A stretch of 7,998 nucleotides of DNA, taken from contig CAIMMA010000449.1 of NCBI GenBank assembly GCA_903842475.1, positions 1 to 7,998 on the forward strand, written 5' to 3'. This document shows, piece after piece, positions 1 through 5,853 of this stretch. The notes below the pieces were generated by a model. It searched no databases. It had not been told where the DNA came from and saw only the letters and a list, made by a program, of their open reading frames with translations. How positions within the stretch are numbered: position 1 is the stretch's first letter; the number at the start of each line of letters is the position of its first letter. A program made the position numbers and the translations under genes. The stretch comes from an uncultured bacterium. Lineage in GTDB: Bacteria; Desulfobacterota; Desulfobulbia; Desulfobulbales; Desulfobulbaceae.

Positions 1-10
1 GCCGAAAAAG

Positions 11-637
11 ATGCCGGAGGCCAGCGCCTTTCTCCTCTGCCACAGTTGCCACAAGCTGCTGCCATCCGAATACCCCGCCCTATCCGGCAGCGAACACTGT
101 CCCCGCTGCGGCCATTCGCTGCATCCCCGCAAGGTGAACAGCATCACCCGCACCTGGGCCCTGCTCCTAACCGCCTGCCTGTTGACGATTCCGGCGAACC
201 TGCTGCCGATCATGGAAGTCGAATCCTTCGGTGTCCCCGACCGTTCCACCATTATGGACGGGATCCTTTATTTCTTTCGCGAGGGGTCCTACGGCATCGG
301 CCTGGTGATTTTCATCGCCTCGATCCTGGTGCCGCTGTTTAAAATTATCGGGTTGGTCATCATCCTGCTTTCCATCCATTTCCGCTGGCACAGCTGGTTG
401 CGCCACAAAGCCATCATGTTCCGGTACATCGAATACATCGGTCGCTGGTCGATGCTCGACATCTTTGTGATCACCCTGCTTTGCGCCCTGGCCCAGTTCG
501 GTTTCTTGAGTTCCATCCATGCCGCCCCGGCGGCTTTTTATTTCACCGGCGTCGTCCTCTCGACCATGTTCGCGGCCTTGAGCTTTGACCCTCGACTGCT
601 CTGGGACGCGGCCAGCGTCGCTTCAAATCAACAATAA
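11..637 (+). CDS. letA: PqiA/LetA (YebS)-family inner-membrane protein, one PqiA domain
   Basis: Inner-membrane partner of an MCE lipid-transport tunnel. From the family, PqiA/LetA proteins sit in the cytoplasmic membrane and work with PqiB/LetB in moving lipids between the two membranes. Visible: a zinc-ribbon-like cysteine set (C10, C13, C30, C33), then about four membrane segments (residues ~48-67, 95-122, 147-168, 174-191). Family signatures are IPANLLPIM (60-68), GRWSMLDIF (144-152) and SFDPRLLWD (191-199), typical of the second (C-terminal) PqiA domain. Escherichia coli PqiA and LetA are about 420 residues with two such domains; only one is seen here. The ATG at 11 has no convincing Shine-Dalgarno in the 10 bases available, and the frame is open to the window edge. 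So this may be a stand-alone half-size protein (a separate first-domain gene would lie upstream) or the C-terminal half of a full-length LetA. The stop is 3 bases before letB, so coupling is likely. Family is sure; start is not. Confidence 0.9.
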   Translation: MPEASAFLLCHSCHKLLPSEYPALSGSEHCPRCGHSLHPRKVNSITRTWALLLTACLLTIPANLLPIMEVESFGVPDRSTIMDGILYFFREGSYGIGLVIFIASILVPLFKIIGLVIILLSIHFRWHSWLRHKAIMFRYIEYIGRWSMLDIFVITLLCALAQFGFLSSIHAAPAAFYFTGVVLSTMFAALSFDPRLLWDAASVASNQQ

Positions 638-640
638 ATC

Positions 641-3367
641 ATGGAAAAACCGCTCATTCGCAAACGCCGCAGCATCTCTCCCATCTGGATTCTGCCGCTG
701 GTCGCCCTGTGCATCGGCGGCTGGCTGCTCTACACCACCATCCGGGATGCCGGGGTCGAGATTACCGTGCATTTCCAGGACGCCACCGGCATCACCCCGG
801 GTAAAACCAAGGTCATCGTCAAAGGGATTCCCGTCGGCACGGTCAAACGGCTGGAGGTCGACGAGGGGATGCAGGGGGTTAACCTGGTTATCACCATGGA
901 ACGCCAGACCCGGAGCGCCCTGGTCGAAGACACCACCTTCTGGGTGGTCAGGCCGGAAGTTTCGGCCGGCCGGATCAGCGGCTTGGACACCCTGTTCGGC
1001 GGCGCCTACATCGGCATGCGCAAAGGCGGTTCGACCAGTTCAGCCAGCCGGTTCGAAGGGCTGACCGAACAGCCCTCCCTGGACACCTCCACCCCGGGCC
1101 TCCACATCACCCTGGAGACCGACACCCTGTACTCACTGCAGCGCGGCTCCAACATCTATACCAAAAATCTGCAGATCGGCTACCTGGAAGACTACAGCCT
1201 CCAGGACAACGGCAAGATCGTGCTTAAAGCCTTTATTGACGCCAAGTTCGCCCATTTGATCCACACCGGCACCCGCTTCTGGAACGCCAGCGGCCTCAGC
1301 CTGACCGGCGATGTCCAAAGCGGCCTGACCGTCAATGTCGAGTCGCTGGCCTCGCTCATCTACGGCGGCATCACCTGCGCCACCCCGCCGTCCCAGGAAC
1401 AGACCGAGCCGGCGGATAACCGCAGCACCTTCAAGCTCCATAAAGATTTCGAGGATGCCGAATACGGGATCAGCATGACCTTGCAGCTGGCCTCGGGCGA
1501 AGGCATCGTGGCCGGCAAGACCAAGGTGATGTACCGGGGCCTCAAGACCGGGGTGGTCAAGAATATCGACATCAACAATGACCAATTTCACACGGTCACC
1601 GCCACCCTGCTCCTCGACCCGCGGGCAGAAGTTATTCTTAAAGAGCGCACCCGGTTCTGGATCGTTCGCCCGGAGGTGAACATCACCGGGATCAAGCACC
1701 TGGAGACCCTGCTCACCGGACCGTTCATCACCTTTGAAATCGGCGAGGGCAAACCACAGGATCGCTTTGTCGAAGAAACGACCCCCATGGCCAAACCCAC
1801 CATCCGCCCCGGCACCCAGTATACCCTGGTCGCCCCGGACAGCGGCGGGCTGGCTATCGGCGCGCCGGTGCTCTACAAGCAGATCGCGGTCGGCGAGGTC
1901 ACCGGACTCACCCTCGCCCCCAAGGGCGAGGCAGTGCAGATTCGCCTGCTGCTGCATCATCCCTATCAGGAACTGATCAACAAAAAAACGGTGTTCTGGA
2001 ACGCAGGCGGCGTCAAGGTCGATGCCAGCCTCTCCCGGCTCCAGGTCAATCTCGGCTCGGTCCAGAGCCTGCTGGCCGGCGGGGTGGCCTTTGCCAATCC
2101 GCCGCTGAAGTCCGGCACCGCCCTCCCCCCGGCGGAGGCGGAAAGCACTTTTAAAATCTTCGACTCCTACGGCGAGGCGGTCAAGGCCGTGCCCGAACTG
2201 GAACGCAAGGGGCTGCGGCTGCAGCTGCTCACCGCCAAGGCGCCGCCGCTGACCGTTGGGGCGCCGGTGCTCTATAACAACATCAAGGTGGGCGAGGTGC
2301 TCGGTTTCGATCTGGCGAAGAATCGACGCGACACCCTTATCCAACTGCTGGTGAACGACGGCTACCGCGACCTGGTGACCGGCTCGTCCCGCTTTTACAC
2401 CTTTGCCGGGGTTAAATTCACCGCTTCGCTCCAAGGGGTCAACCTGGAGACCGCCCCCCTGGACGCCCTGCTCAACGGCGGCATCGCCTTTTTAAGCGGA
2501 GCCAAAGGCGATCCCCTCCGGGCAGACCAGCCCTTTGTGCTCTATGAGTCGCAGCAGGAAGCCATCAATGCCGACGCCCTGCGCCTGAGCCTCCATTTTG
2601 GCAGCGGCGAGGGCATCACCAAAAACACCGAGATCAAATACCAGGGCATCAGCCTCGGCAAGGTGACCGGCGTTCGCCTGGACCCGACCACCAGCGGGGT
2701 GCACGCCGAGGTCTGCGTACCCCCGGAAATGGCCAGGCTGTTCCGCAAGACCACCACCCTGCGTCTGGTCAGGCCGGAGGTGAGCCTCGCCGGCGTCCGC
2801 CATATTGAAACCATGCTCTCCGGCGCCTACGTCGATGTCCGGGCCGGATCCGGACCAGCCCAGACCGAGTTCACGGTCGTGCCCCTGGCCGCCGACACCT
2901 CCCAGCCCGTCACCGGCCTCAATATCGTGCTGGAATCCCCAACCCTGGGTTCGCTTAAGCAAGGCAGCCCTGTCTCTTACCGACAGGTCAAGGTCGGCCA
3001 GATCACCGGCATCCAGCTCTCCCCCACCGCCCAGGAAGTCTGGCTCTTCGCCAATATCGAACCGCCCTATGCAAAACTGATCTACACCGGCACCAAATTC
3101 TGGAATGCCAGCGGCGTCAAAGTCAGCGGCGGGGTGATGAGCGGCATGACCGTCAGCACCGAATCCATGGAAGCCCTGCTGACCGGCGGGGTCGCCCTGG
3201 CCACCCCCGAGGATGAGAAAAGAGGGGGGCCAGTCGCCCCGGGCCACCATTTCCCGCTGGTTAAAACCGCCGAAGAGGGCTGGCTCCAATGGCAGCCGCA
3301 GCTGCCGCCGCCCGCCGCAGGCGATCAAGAAAAAAAGGCTGGGAAAAAGGAAAAAAACAACCCTTGA
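641..3367 (+). CDS. letB: LetB (YebT)-like protein with seven MCE domains
   Basis: Periplasmic lipid-transport tunnel protein. E. coli LetB (877 residues, seven MCE domains) forms stacked hexameric rings bridging the inner and outer membranes. This protein has 908 residues: a short basic cytoplasmic N-terminus (KPLIRKRR), one membrane anchor (~13-32), then seven MCE repeats starting near residues 39, 154, 277, 393, 525, 647 and 759. Each opens with a strand plus a G-x-x-V/I-x-Y/V-K-G/N-type turn, such as KTKVIVKGIPVGTV (55-68) and KTKVMYRGLKTGVV (293-306). Three MCE domains would indicate PqiB; seven point to LetB, and no PqiC lipoprotein gene follows, which also fits LetAB. The tail (~891-908) is Lys/Glu-rich and is encoded by two runs of seven A. 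The ATG follows the upstream stop by 3 bases with no strong Shine-Dalgarno, so translation is probably coupled to letA. Older annotation would call it PqiB or an MlaD-family protein. Confidence 0.95.
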   Translation: MEKPLIRKRRSISPIWILPLVALCIGGWLLYTTIRDAGVEITVHFQDATGITPGKTKVIVKGIPVGTVKRLEVDEGMQGVNLVITMERQTRSALVEDTTFWVVRPEVSAGRISGLDTLFGGAYIGMRKGGSTSSASRFEGLTEQPSLDTSTPGLHITLETDTLYSLQRGSNIYTKNLQIGYLEDYSLQDNGKIVLKAFIDAKFAHLIHTGTRFWNASGLSLTGDVQSGLTVNVESLASLIYGGITCATPPSQEQTEPADNRSTFKLHKDFEDAEYGISMTLQLASGEGIVAGKTKVMYRGLKTGVVKNIDINNDQFHTVTATLLLDPRAEVILKERTRFWIVRPEVNITGIKHLETLLTGPFITFEIGEGKPQDRFVEETTPMAKPTIRPGTQYTLVAPDSGGLAIGAPVLYKQIAVGEVTGLTLAPKGEAVQIRLLLHHPYQELINKKTVFWNAGGVKVDASLSRLQVNLGSVQSLLAGGVAFANPPLKSGTALPPAEAESTFKIFDSYGEAVKAVPELERKGLRLQLLTAKAPPLTVGAPVLYNNIKVGEVLGFDLAKNRRDTLIQLLVNDGYRDLVTGSSRFYTFAGVKFTASLQGVNLETAPLDALLNGGIAFLSGAKGDPLRADQPFVLYESQQEAINADALRLSLHFGSGEGITKNTEIKYQGISLGKVTGVRLDPTTSGVHAEVCVPPEMARLFRKTTTLRLVRPEVSLAGVRHIETMLSGAYVDVRAGSGPAQTEFTVVPLAADTSQPVTGLNIVLESPTLGSLKQGSPVSYRQVKVGQITGIQLSPTAQEVWLFANIEPPYAKLIYTGTKFWNASGVKVSGGVMSGMTVSTESMEALLTGGVALATPEDEKRGGPVAPGHHFPLVKTAEEGWLQWQPQLPPPAAGDQEKKAGKKEKNNP

Positions 3368-3422
3368 ATATCAGGACCAATTATTGAAATGCCGTTCAAT
3401 CGGATGCCCGGCTAAGAAGAGG

Positions 3423-3451
3423 CCCTCCCAGGAAAAGCCCTAAGGGGAGGG
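3423..3451 (+). other. Inverted repeat between letB and yajD
   Basis: Perfect 7-bp arms CCCTCCC (3423-3429) and GGGAGGG (3445-3451) enclose a 15-base loop in which AGG and CCT can pair further. It lies in the 118-base gap after letB. No T-run follows, so it is not a textbook intrinsic terminator; it could end transcription weakly or protect an mRNA end. The G-rich arm is about 35 bases before the yajD ATG, too far to serve as its ribosome binding site. Confidence 0.35.
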
Positions 3452-3485
3452 ACAGAGACGATCGACAACATCGAGAAACAAGCCT

Positions 3486-3821
3486 ATGAAGAAAATTGAA
3501 TATCGAGAGCAGGCATTGAAGATTCTCCCCTGGGTCTGCGCCAGCTGCGGCCGTGATTTTTCCGGAAAAAAATTACGGGAACTGACGGTGCATCATAAAG
3601 ACCATAATTTCAAAAACAATCCACCCGATGGCAGCAACTGGGAGATGTTGTGCCTCTATTGCCATGACAACGAACACTCCCGCGACCTGGACGCCGAATG
3701 GTTGGCCACCGAAGATCCCGACCGGAAAAAAGTGCCCATTACCACCCACAACCCGTTCGCAAAACTGGCCAATCTGTTGCGCACGCCCGACACCCCTGAA
3801 GGGAAGGACGAATCGGAATGA
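3486..3821 (+). CDS. yajD: YajD-family HNH nuclease
   Basis: Small putative HNH endonuclease of 111 residues, close in length to E. coli YajD (115). The family is defined by a zinc-bound beta-beta-alpha-metal nuclease fold; its physiological role is not established. Visible: zinc-ligand pairs C18-x2-C21 and C56-x2-C59, an HNH core with H36/H37, N51 and H60/H64, and runs that match YajD almost word for word: RELTVHH (31-37), DGSNWEMLCLYCHD (48-61) and a C-terminal HNPFAKL (88-94). The ATG at 3486 is the only standard start after the in-frame stop at 3441-3443 (no GTG or TTG lies between). The ribosome site is weak, with only GAGA about 10 bases upstream. It follows letB by 118 bases on the same strand and could be read through from it. 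In-frame stop, length and motifs show an intact gene. Base composition is intermediate between letB and the island that follows. Confidence 0.9.
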   Translation: MKKIEYREQALKILPWVCASCGRDFSGKKLRELTVHHKDHNFKNNPPDGSNWEMLCLYCHDNEHSRDLDAEWLATEDPDRKKVPITTHNPFAKLANLLRTPDTPEGKDESE

Positions 3822-3859
3822 AATATCTTGAGCAACGGTGACCCTCCCAGCAGTTACGG

Positions 3860-3907
3860 ATAATAGCGGCGGCTGGGGAAACGTATCCGCTTTCTGGCTA
3901 TTATTTT
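3860..3907 (+). terminator. Possible intrinsic terminator after yajD
   Basis: Perfect 8-bp arms ATAATAGC (3860-3867) and GCTATTAT (3897-3904) are followed by TTTAAT. The 29-base spacer can fold inside the stem through GCGG (3869-3872) and CCGC (3887-3890), giving a long two-part hairpin 39 bases after the yajD stop. The outer stem is AT-rich and the T-run short, so termination efficiency is uncertain. It would separate the letAB-yajD block from the toxin-antitoxin unit. Confidence 0.4.
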
Positions 3908-3930
3908 AATTAATGGGGTATCAGGATCTG

Positions 3931-3936
3931 TATAAT
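3931..3936 (+). promoter_or_regulatory. Candidate -10 box for the toxin-antitoxin operon
   Basis: A perfect TATAAT lies 74 bases before the antitoxin ATG in AT-rich DNA. No good -35 sits 16-18 bases upstream, so the call is weak. An alternative is TTGATA (3962-3967) with TACGCT (3985-3990) at a 17-base spacing. That pair would place both GTAC operator cores inside the promoter, as expected for autorepression, but gives a very short leader. The two cannot be told apart by reading alone. Confidence 0.3.
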
Positions 3937-3970
3937 TATTGATTATGCCTAAAATTCAGCCTTGATAAAG

Positions 3971-3990
3971 AGTACGAAATAGCGTACGCT
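3971..3990 (+). promoter_or_regulatory. Probable YefM-YoeB operator (two GTAC-core palindromes)
   Basis: A short palindrome GTAC (3972-3975) and a perfect 10-bp palindrome AGCGTACGCT (3981-3990) have centres 12 bp apart, just before the antitoxin ribosome site. As I recall the literature, the E. coli yefM-yoeB operator also has a long and a short palindrome with a TGTACA core and about this centre-to-centre distance. By analogy the antitoxin, helped by the toxin, would bind here and repress its own operon. The palindromes are seen; the binding is inferred. Confidence 0.6.
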
Positions 3991-3998
3991 TGATTCAT

Positions 3999-4004
3999 GG
4001 AGGA
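3999..4004 (+). promoter_or_regulatory. Shine-Dalgarno that fixes the antitoxin start
   Basis: GGAGGA lies about 7 bases before the ATG at 4011. An in-frame TTG at 3990 would put this site inside the coding region and would itself have no ribosome site, so 4011 is the preferred start. Confidence 0.8.
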
Positions 4005-4010
4005 AGTAAA

Positions 4011-4253
4011 ATGATTACATTAAACGCTACGGAAGCACGTGCCAAACTTTACAACCTGATTGATCAAGCTGCGGAGACGCATCAGCCTATTGTTATTACT
4101 GGAAAAAGACACAATGCAATACTCCTGTCCGAAGAAGACTGGAGCGCTATTAATGAAACCATCTATCTTTTATCTGTGCCTGGAATGAGAGAATCTATAA
4201 AAGAAGGGCTCACCCAAAAACTTGATGAGTGTTCCCGGAAACTTGATTGGTGA
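4011..4253 (+). CDS. yefM: Phd/YefM-family antitoxin
   Basis: Antitoxin of a type II module, 80 residues (E. coli YefM has 83). Family knowledge: the N-terminal half forms a DNA-binding dimer and the flexible C-terminal part wraps and neutralises YoeB; the protein is normally degraded by Lon or Clp proteases and represses its own operon. Visible: the YefM-like opening MITLNATEARAKL (1-13), PIVITGKRHNAILLSEEDW (26-44) matching the beta-strand core of YefM/Phd, then TIYLL (50-54) and a charged helical tail (59-80). The start at 4011 rests on the GGAGGA site and on family length. The stop TGA overlaps the toxin ATG by one base. The gene is clearly AT-richer (about 40% G+C over the first 60 bases) than letB, suggesting acquisition by transfer. 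All family landmarks are present, so it should be functional. Confidence 0.93.
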   Translation: MITLNATEARAKLYNLIDQAAETHQPIVITGKRHNAILLSEEDWSAINETIYLLSVPGMRESIKEGLTQKLDECSRKLDW

Positions 4254-4513
4254 TGTGGACACTGTATTTCACGAAACAAGCCCAGAAAGATGGGAAAAAA
4301 TTAAAAGCGGCTGGTCTCAAGGGCAAAGCGGAAAGCTTGCTTGAAATATTAAAAGTTGATCCATTGCAAACACCACCACCCTACGAAAAATTGGTGGGTG
4401 ATTTGGCTGGCGCATACTCTCGTCGCATCAATATCCAGCATCGGCTAGTCTATCAGGTCATTGAAGAAGAACATGCTGTCAAAGTATTAAGACTTTGGAC
4501 TCACTACGAATAA
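4253..4513 (+). CDS. yoeB: Txe/YoeB-family mRNA interferase toxin
   Basis: Ribosome-dependent mRNA endonuclease toxin, 86 residues (E. coli YoeB has 84). Family knowledge: YoeB binds the ribosomal A site and cuts mRNA when freed from YefM. Visible: compact alpha/beta RelE-like layout, with LKAAGLKGKAESLLEILK (17-34) as the helical part, then YEKLVGDL (44-51), the hallmark SRRI (56-59), HRLVYQV (63-69) and the C-terminal HYE (84-86). Residues E45, R64, H84 and Y85 align with the E. coli catalytic set E46, R65, H83 and Y84, so it looks active. ATG at 4253 shares its A with the antitoxin TGA; GTG at 4250 is a possible alternative start adding one residue. There is no clear Shine-Dalgarno, so translation is probably coupled to the antitoxin, which keeps toxin output lower. 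It shares the antitoxin's AT-rich composition. Confidence 0.95.
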   Translation: MWTLYFTKQAQKDGKKLKAAGLKGKAESLLEILKVDPLQTPPPYEKLVGDLAGAYSRRINIQHRLVYQVIEEEHAVKVLRLWTHYE

Positions 4514-4611
4514 CGATATAACCAATCAATAAACCTGATTGAATGCATAAGTAGTTGAGCAAAAAAGAAACCTGCAGGTGGGTCTAAAGTGCATTAAGCA
4601 AAGTTGGGTGC

Positions 4612-4678
4612 GCATTCCGGGCGAAAACGGCCTGCATTCCGATGTGATTGCGGCCACCATTCCGGTGAATTCGGCCAG
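4612..4678. repeat. Three degenerate ~22-bp direct repeats resembling IS21-family ends
   Basis: Three consecutive units begin at 4612, 4634 and 4657 and share the pattern (G/C)CATTCCG, about 6-8 variable bases, then CGGCC(A/T). From memory, IS21-family (istA/istB) elements carry multiple subterminal repeats of the type TTCCGG-nnGAA-nnn-GGCCA, which bind the transposase. No istA or istB coding sequence is near, so this would be a solitary decayed end. The array is seen directly; the IS21 assignment is inference. Confidence 0.55.
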
Positions 4679-4779
4679 TGCATAATGAGAGAATAGTCGC
4701 GAGGTAACCTTCAACCGGTATTCTGTCTTCCTTGATTCACTATAAGGGGAGGGCTTGATACCACGAGATTTAGCACGAG

Positions 4780-4805
4780 TTTTAGGGTCAAGTTTTAGGG
4801 TCAAG
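4780..4805. repeat. Perfect 13-bp tandem duplication
   Basis: TTTTAGGGTCAAG occurs twice back to back (4780-4792 and 4793-4805). The second copy runs straight into the hairpin at 4797-4832, so the duplication copies the left edge of that element. Confidence 0.85.
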
Positions 4806-4832
4806 TCTTGCAATCAAGCACAACCTGACCCT
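4797..4832. repeat. REP-like hairpin, possible end of a RAYT-type element
   Basis: Arms AGGGTCA (4797-4803) and TGACCCT (4826-4832) flank an inner hairpin CTTG-CAAT-CAAG (4807-4818). The arrangement, with TTGCAATCAAGC between GGGTCA and TGACCC, resembles sequences I recall beside REP-associated tyrosine transposases (Y1_Tnp family) in Gram-negative genomes. No transposase is present here. It lies about 45 bases past the stop of the minus-strand membrane-protein gene and could also act as a transcription-end structure, though no T-run follows on either strand. Confidence 0.5.
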
Positions 4833-4876
4833 GTTTCCCGCGTTCCCTGCCACCCCAGCACAGAAGCGCCCCCCCA

Positions 4877-5728
4877 TCACATCTTCTGCTGCTGAAACAG
4901 ATGCTGGTGGGCCAAGGTCAGGAGGATCGCGAAAACCATCGCCGCGGTTCCCAGCAGGACGTTGTAATACACCGGGGCGATCAGGGCGATCCGGATCATC
5001 AGGGTCGAAAGGGCATAGCCGGAGTTGCGGAAGATCATCTTGGCCGACGGATGAAAGCACTGGGAAACCAGGACGATGAGGATGTCGGTGAGAATCAGCT
5101 GGGTATAAAAACCGTGGAGAAAATCCGGATGTTCCACCCCCACGATGGTCTGATAGGCCGAATATCCCCCCATGAGGATAAACGAGAACAGCAACAACAG
5201 GGAAATCGCTTTTTTCGAGGCCACAAAGCCATATAAATCCATATGGCGGCCATCCTCTTCGCTCCGTTTCTGGATCTTGTAATAGACTCCGAGCAGCGCA
5301 AAAACCAGCAGCGCCCCAAAACCGCTGGCCAGAATATGCAGGACCCTCTCCTCATTGCCCAGATAACTGAGCGGCTCGGCAAAATACGACAATTCCTTGA
5401 AAGCATTACGGATAAGAATCAAGGAAAGAATTTCGAACTGCTTGCCCAGTGATCGGGAAAAAGAACAGGGCAGGACAAAGATCAGGCTGATGACCTCAAG
5501 GATGAGGATAACGGTAAAGGCCGCATGGACCGCGAAAAAGTGGTTGACCGGCACGATCGCCGCCAGGTCGACGGGCAGGAGATGCTGGCGATTCAACTCA
5601 ATAACCGCCAGGCTGCACAGAAACAGAAAGACCATGGCTACCGATATTTTGCGGTACAGCCGTTCATGCTCATAAAAGGTCTGGAGCGGATCGAAAATAT
5701 AAGTGATTCGTGCAAAGAGGTTGTCCAT
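4877..5728 (-). CDS. Uncharacterised polytopic membrane protein
   Basis: I do not recognise this family. The product is 283 residues with about six to seven hydrophobic segments (~28-44, 62-88, 130-150, 173-192, 208-222, 238-256, 257-275) and a possible amphipathic helix at 97-112 (KQFEILSLILIRNAF), which looks like the most conserved-type element. Polar residues fall in or near the membrane: H63 and H68 in the second segment, E78, H131, D215, C88 and C224. There is no signal peptide, nucleotide-binding or known transporter motif. The start at 5728 is chosen over an in-frame GTG at 5767 because AAGGA sits about 5 bases before the ATG and the extra 13 residues are basic and non-hydrophobic. 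It lies 125 bases downstream of the copper ATPase gene on the same strand, with a possible terminator between. A link to metal or envelope stress is only a guess. The toxin gene converges on it from the other side. Confidence 0.8.
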   Translation of the reverse strand: MDNLFARITYIFDPLQTFYEHERLYRKISVAMVFLFLCSLAVIELNRQHLLPVDLAAIVPVNHFFAVHAAFTVILILEVISLIFVLPCSFSRSLGKQFEILSLILIRNAFKELSYFAEPLSYLGNEERVLHILASGFGALLVFALLGVYYKIQKRSEEDGRHMDLYGFVASKKAISLLLLFSFILMGGYSAYQTIVGVEHPDFLHGFYTQLILTDILIVLVSQCFHPSAKMIFRNSGYALSTLMIRIALIAPVYYNVLLGTAAMVFAILLTLAHQHLFQQQKM

Positions 5729-5797
5729 GGCCTTCCTTTTCTGGGGGTTCAAACGGGAACGCTGCACCTAGCACACCCTCGAAGAAAAAACAAGCGT

Positions 5798-5822
5798 AAA
5801 AGCCAGTAATAACCATTGGCTC
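5798..5822 (-). terminator. Possible intrinsic terminator of the copper ATPase gene
   Basis: Read on the minus strand, AGCCA and TGGCT (plus positions 5817-5821 and 5801-5805) form a 5-bp stem with an 11-base loop, followed directly by TTT and, a few bases on, by a run of six T (plus 5785-5790). It lies about 32 bases past the ATPase stop. The short stem makes it a modest candidate. If it works, the membrane-protein gene needs its own promoter, which I could not identify. Confidence 0.4.
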
Positions 5823-5853
5823 GCGCGCCGCCCGTCCCTCGTGAGGCACCCCT

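Larger units (their letters stand above)
4514..4876. other. Gene-free stretch with mobile-element relics
   Basis: This 363-base stretch lies between the convergent toxin gene and membrane-protein gene. I see no credible gene in it. It holds a 10-bp palindrome ACCTGCAGGT (4570-4579), a three-unit array (4612-4678), a 13-bp tandem duplication (4780-4805) and a hairpin (4797-4832), the last three listed separately. A weak CAATCA/TGATTG hairpin (4523-4541) follows the toxin stop without a T-run. The rest, notably 4681-4779, shows nothing recognisable. Confidence 0.7.

Noticed and set aside
1133..2434. 433-residue open frame on the minus strand, opposite letB
   Set aside because: It lies fully inside the well-supported letB gene. 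Its product is low-complexity, rich in Gly/Asp/Ala/His with no domain, as expected of an antisense frame in GC-rich DNA.
2492..3328. 278-residue open frame on the minus strand, opposite the 3' half of letB
   Set aside because: Same reason: GC-driven shadow with Gly/Asp/Ala-rich composition and no motif.
3990..4013. TTG at 3990 as the antitoxin start
   Set aside because: It would translate through the strong GGAGGA site and add seven residues absent from YefM proteins; the ATG at 4011 fits much better.
4523..4541. Terminator after the toxin gene (CAATCA/TGATTG)
   Set aside because: Only six AT-rich pairs and no T-run behind it; too weak to call.
3860..4580. Integron cassette idea for the toxin-antitoxin module (hairpin before it, palindrome after it)
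   Set aside because: No GTTRRRY/RYYYAAC core pair of an attC site could be found at either side of the module.
4526..4813. 95-residue open frame on the minus strand in the gene-free stretch
   Set aside because: It runs through all three repeat units and the tandem duplication, has no ribosome site or family resemblance, and overlaps nothing that needs it. Most likely chance.
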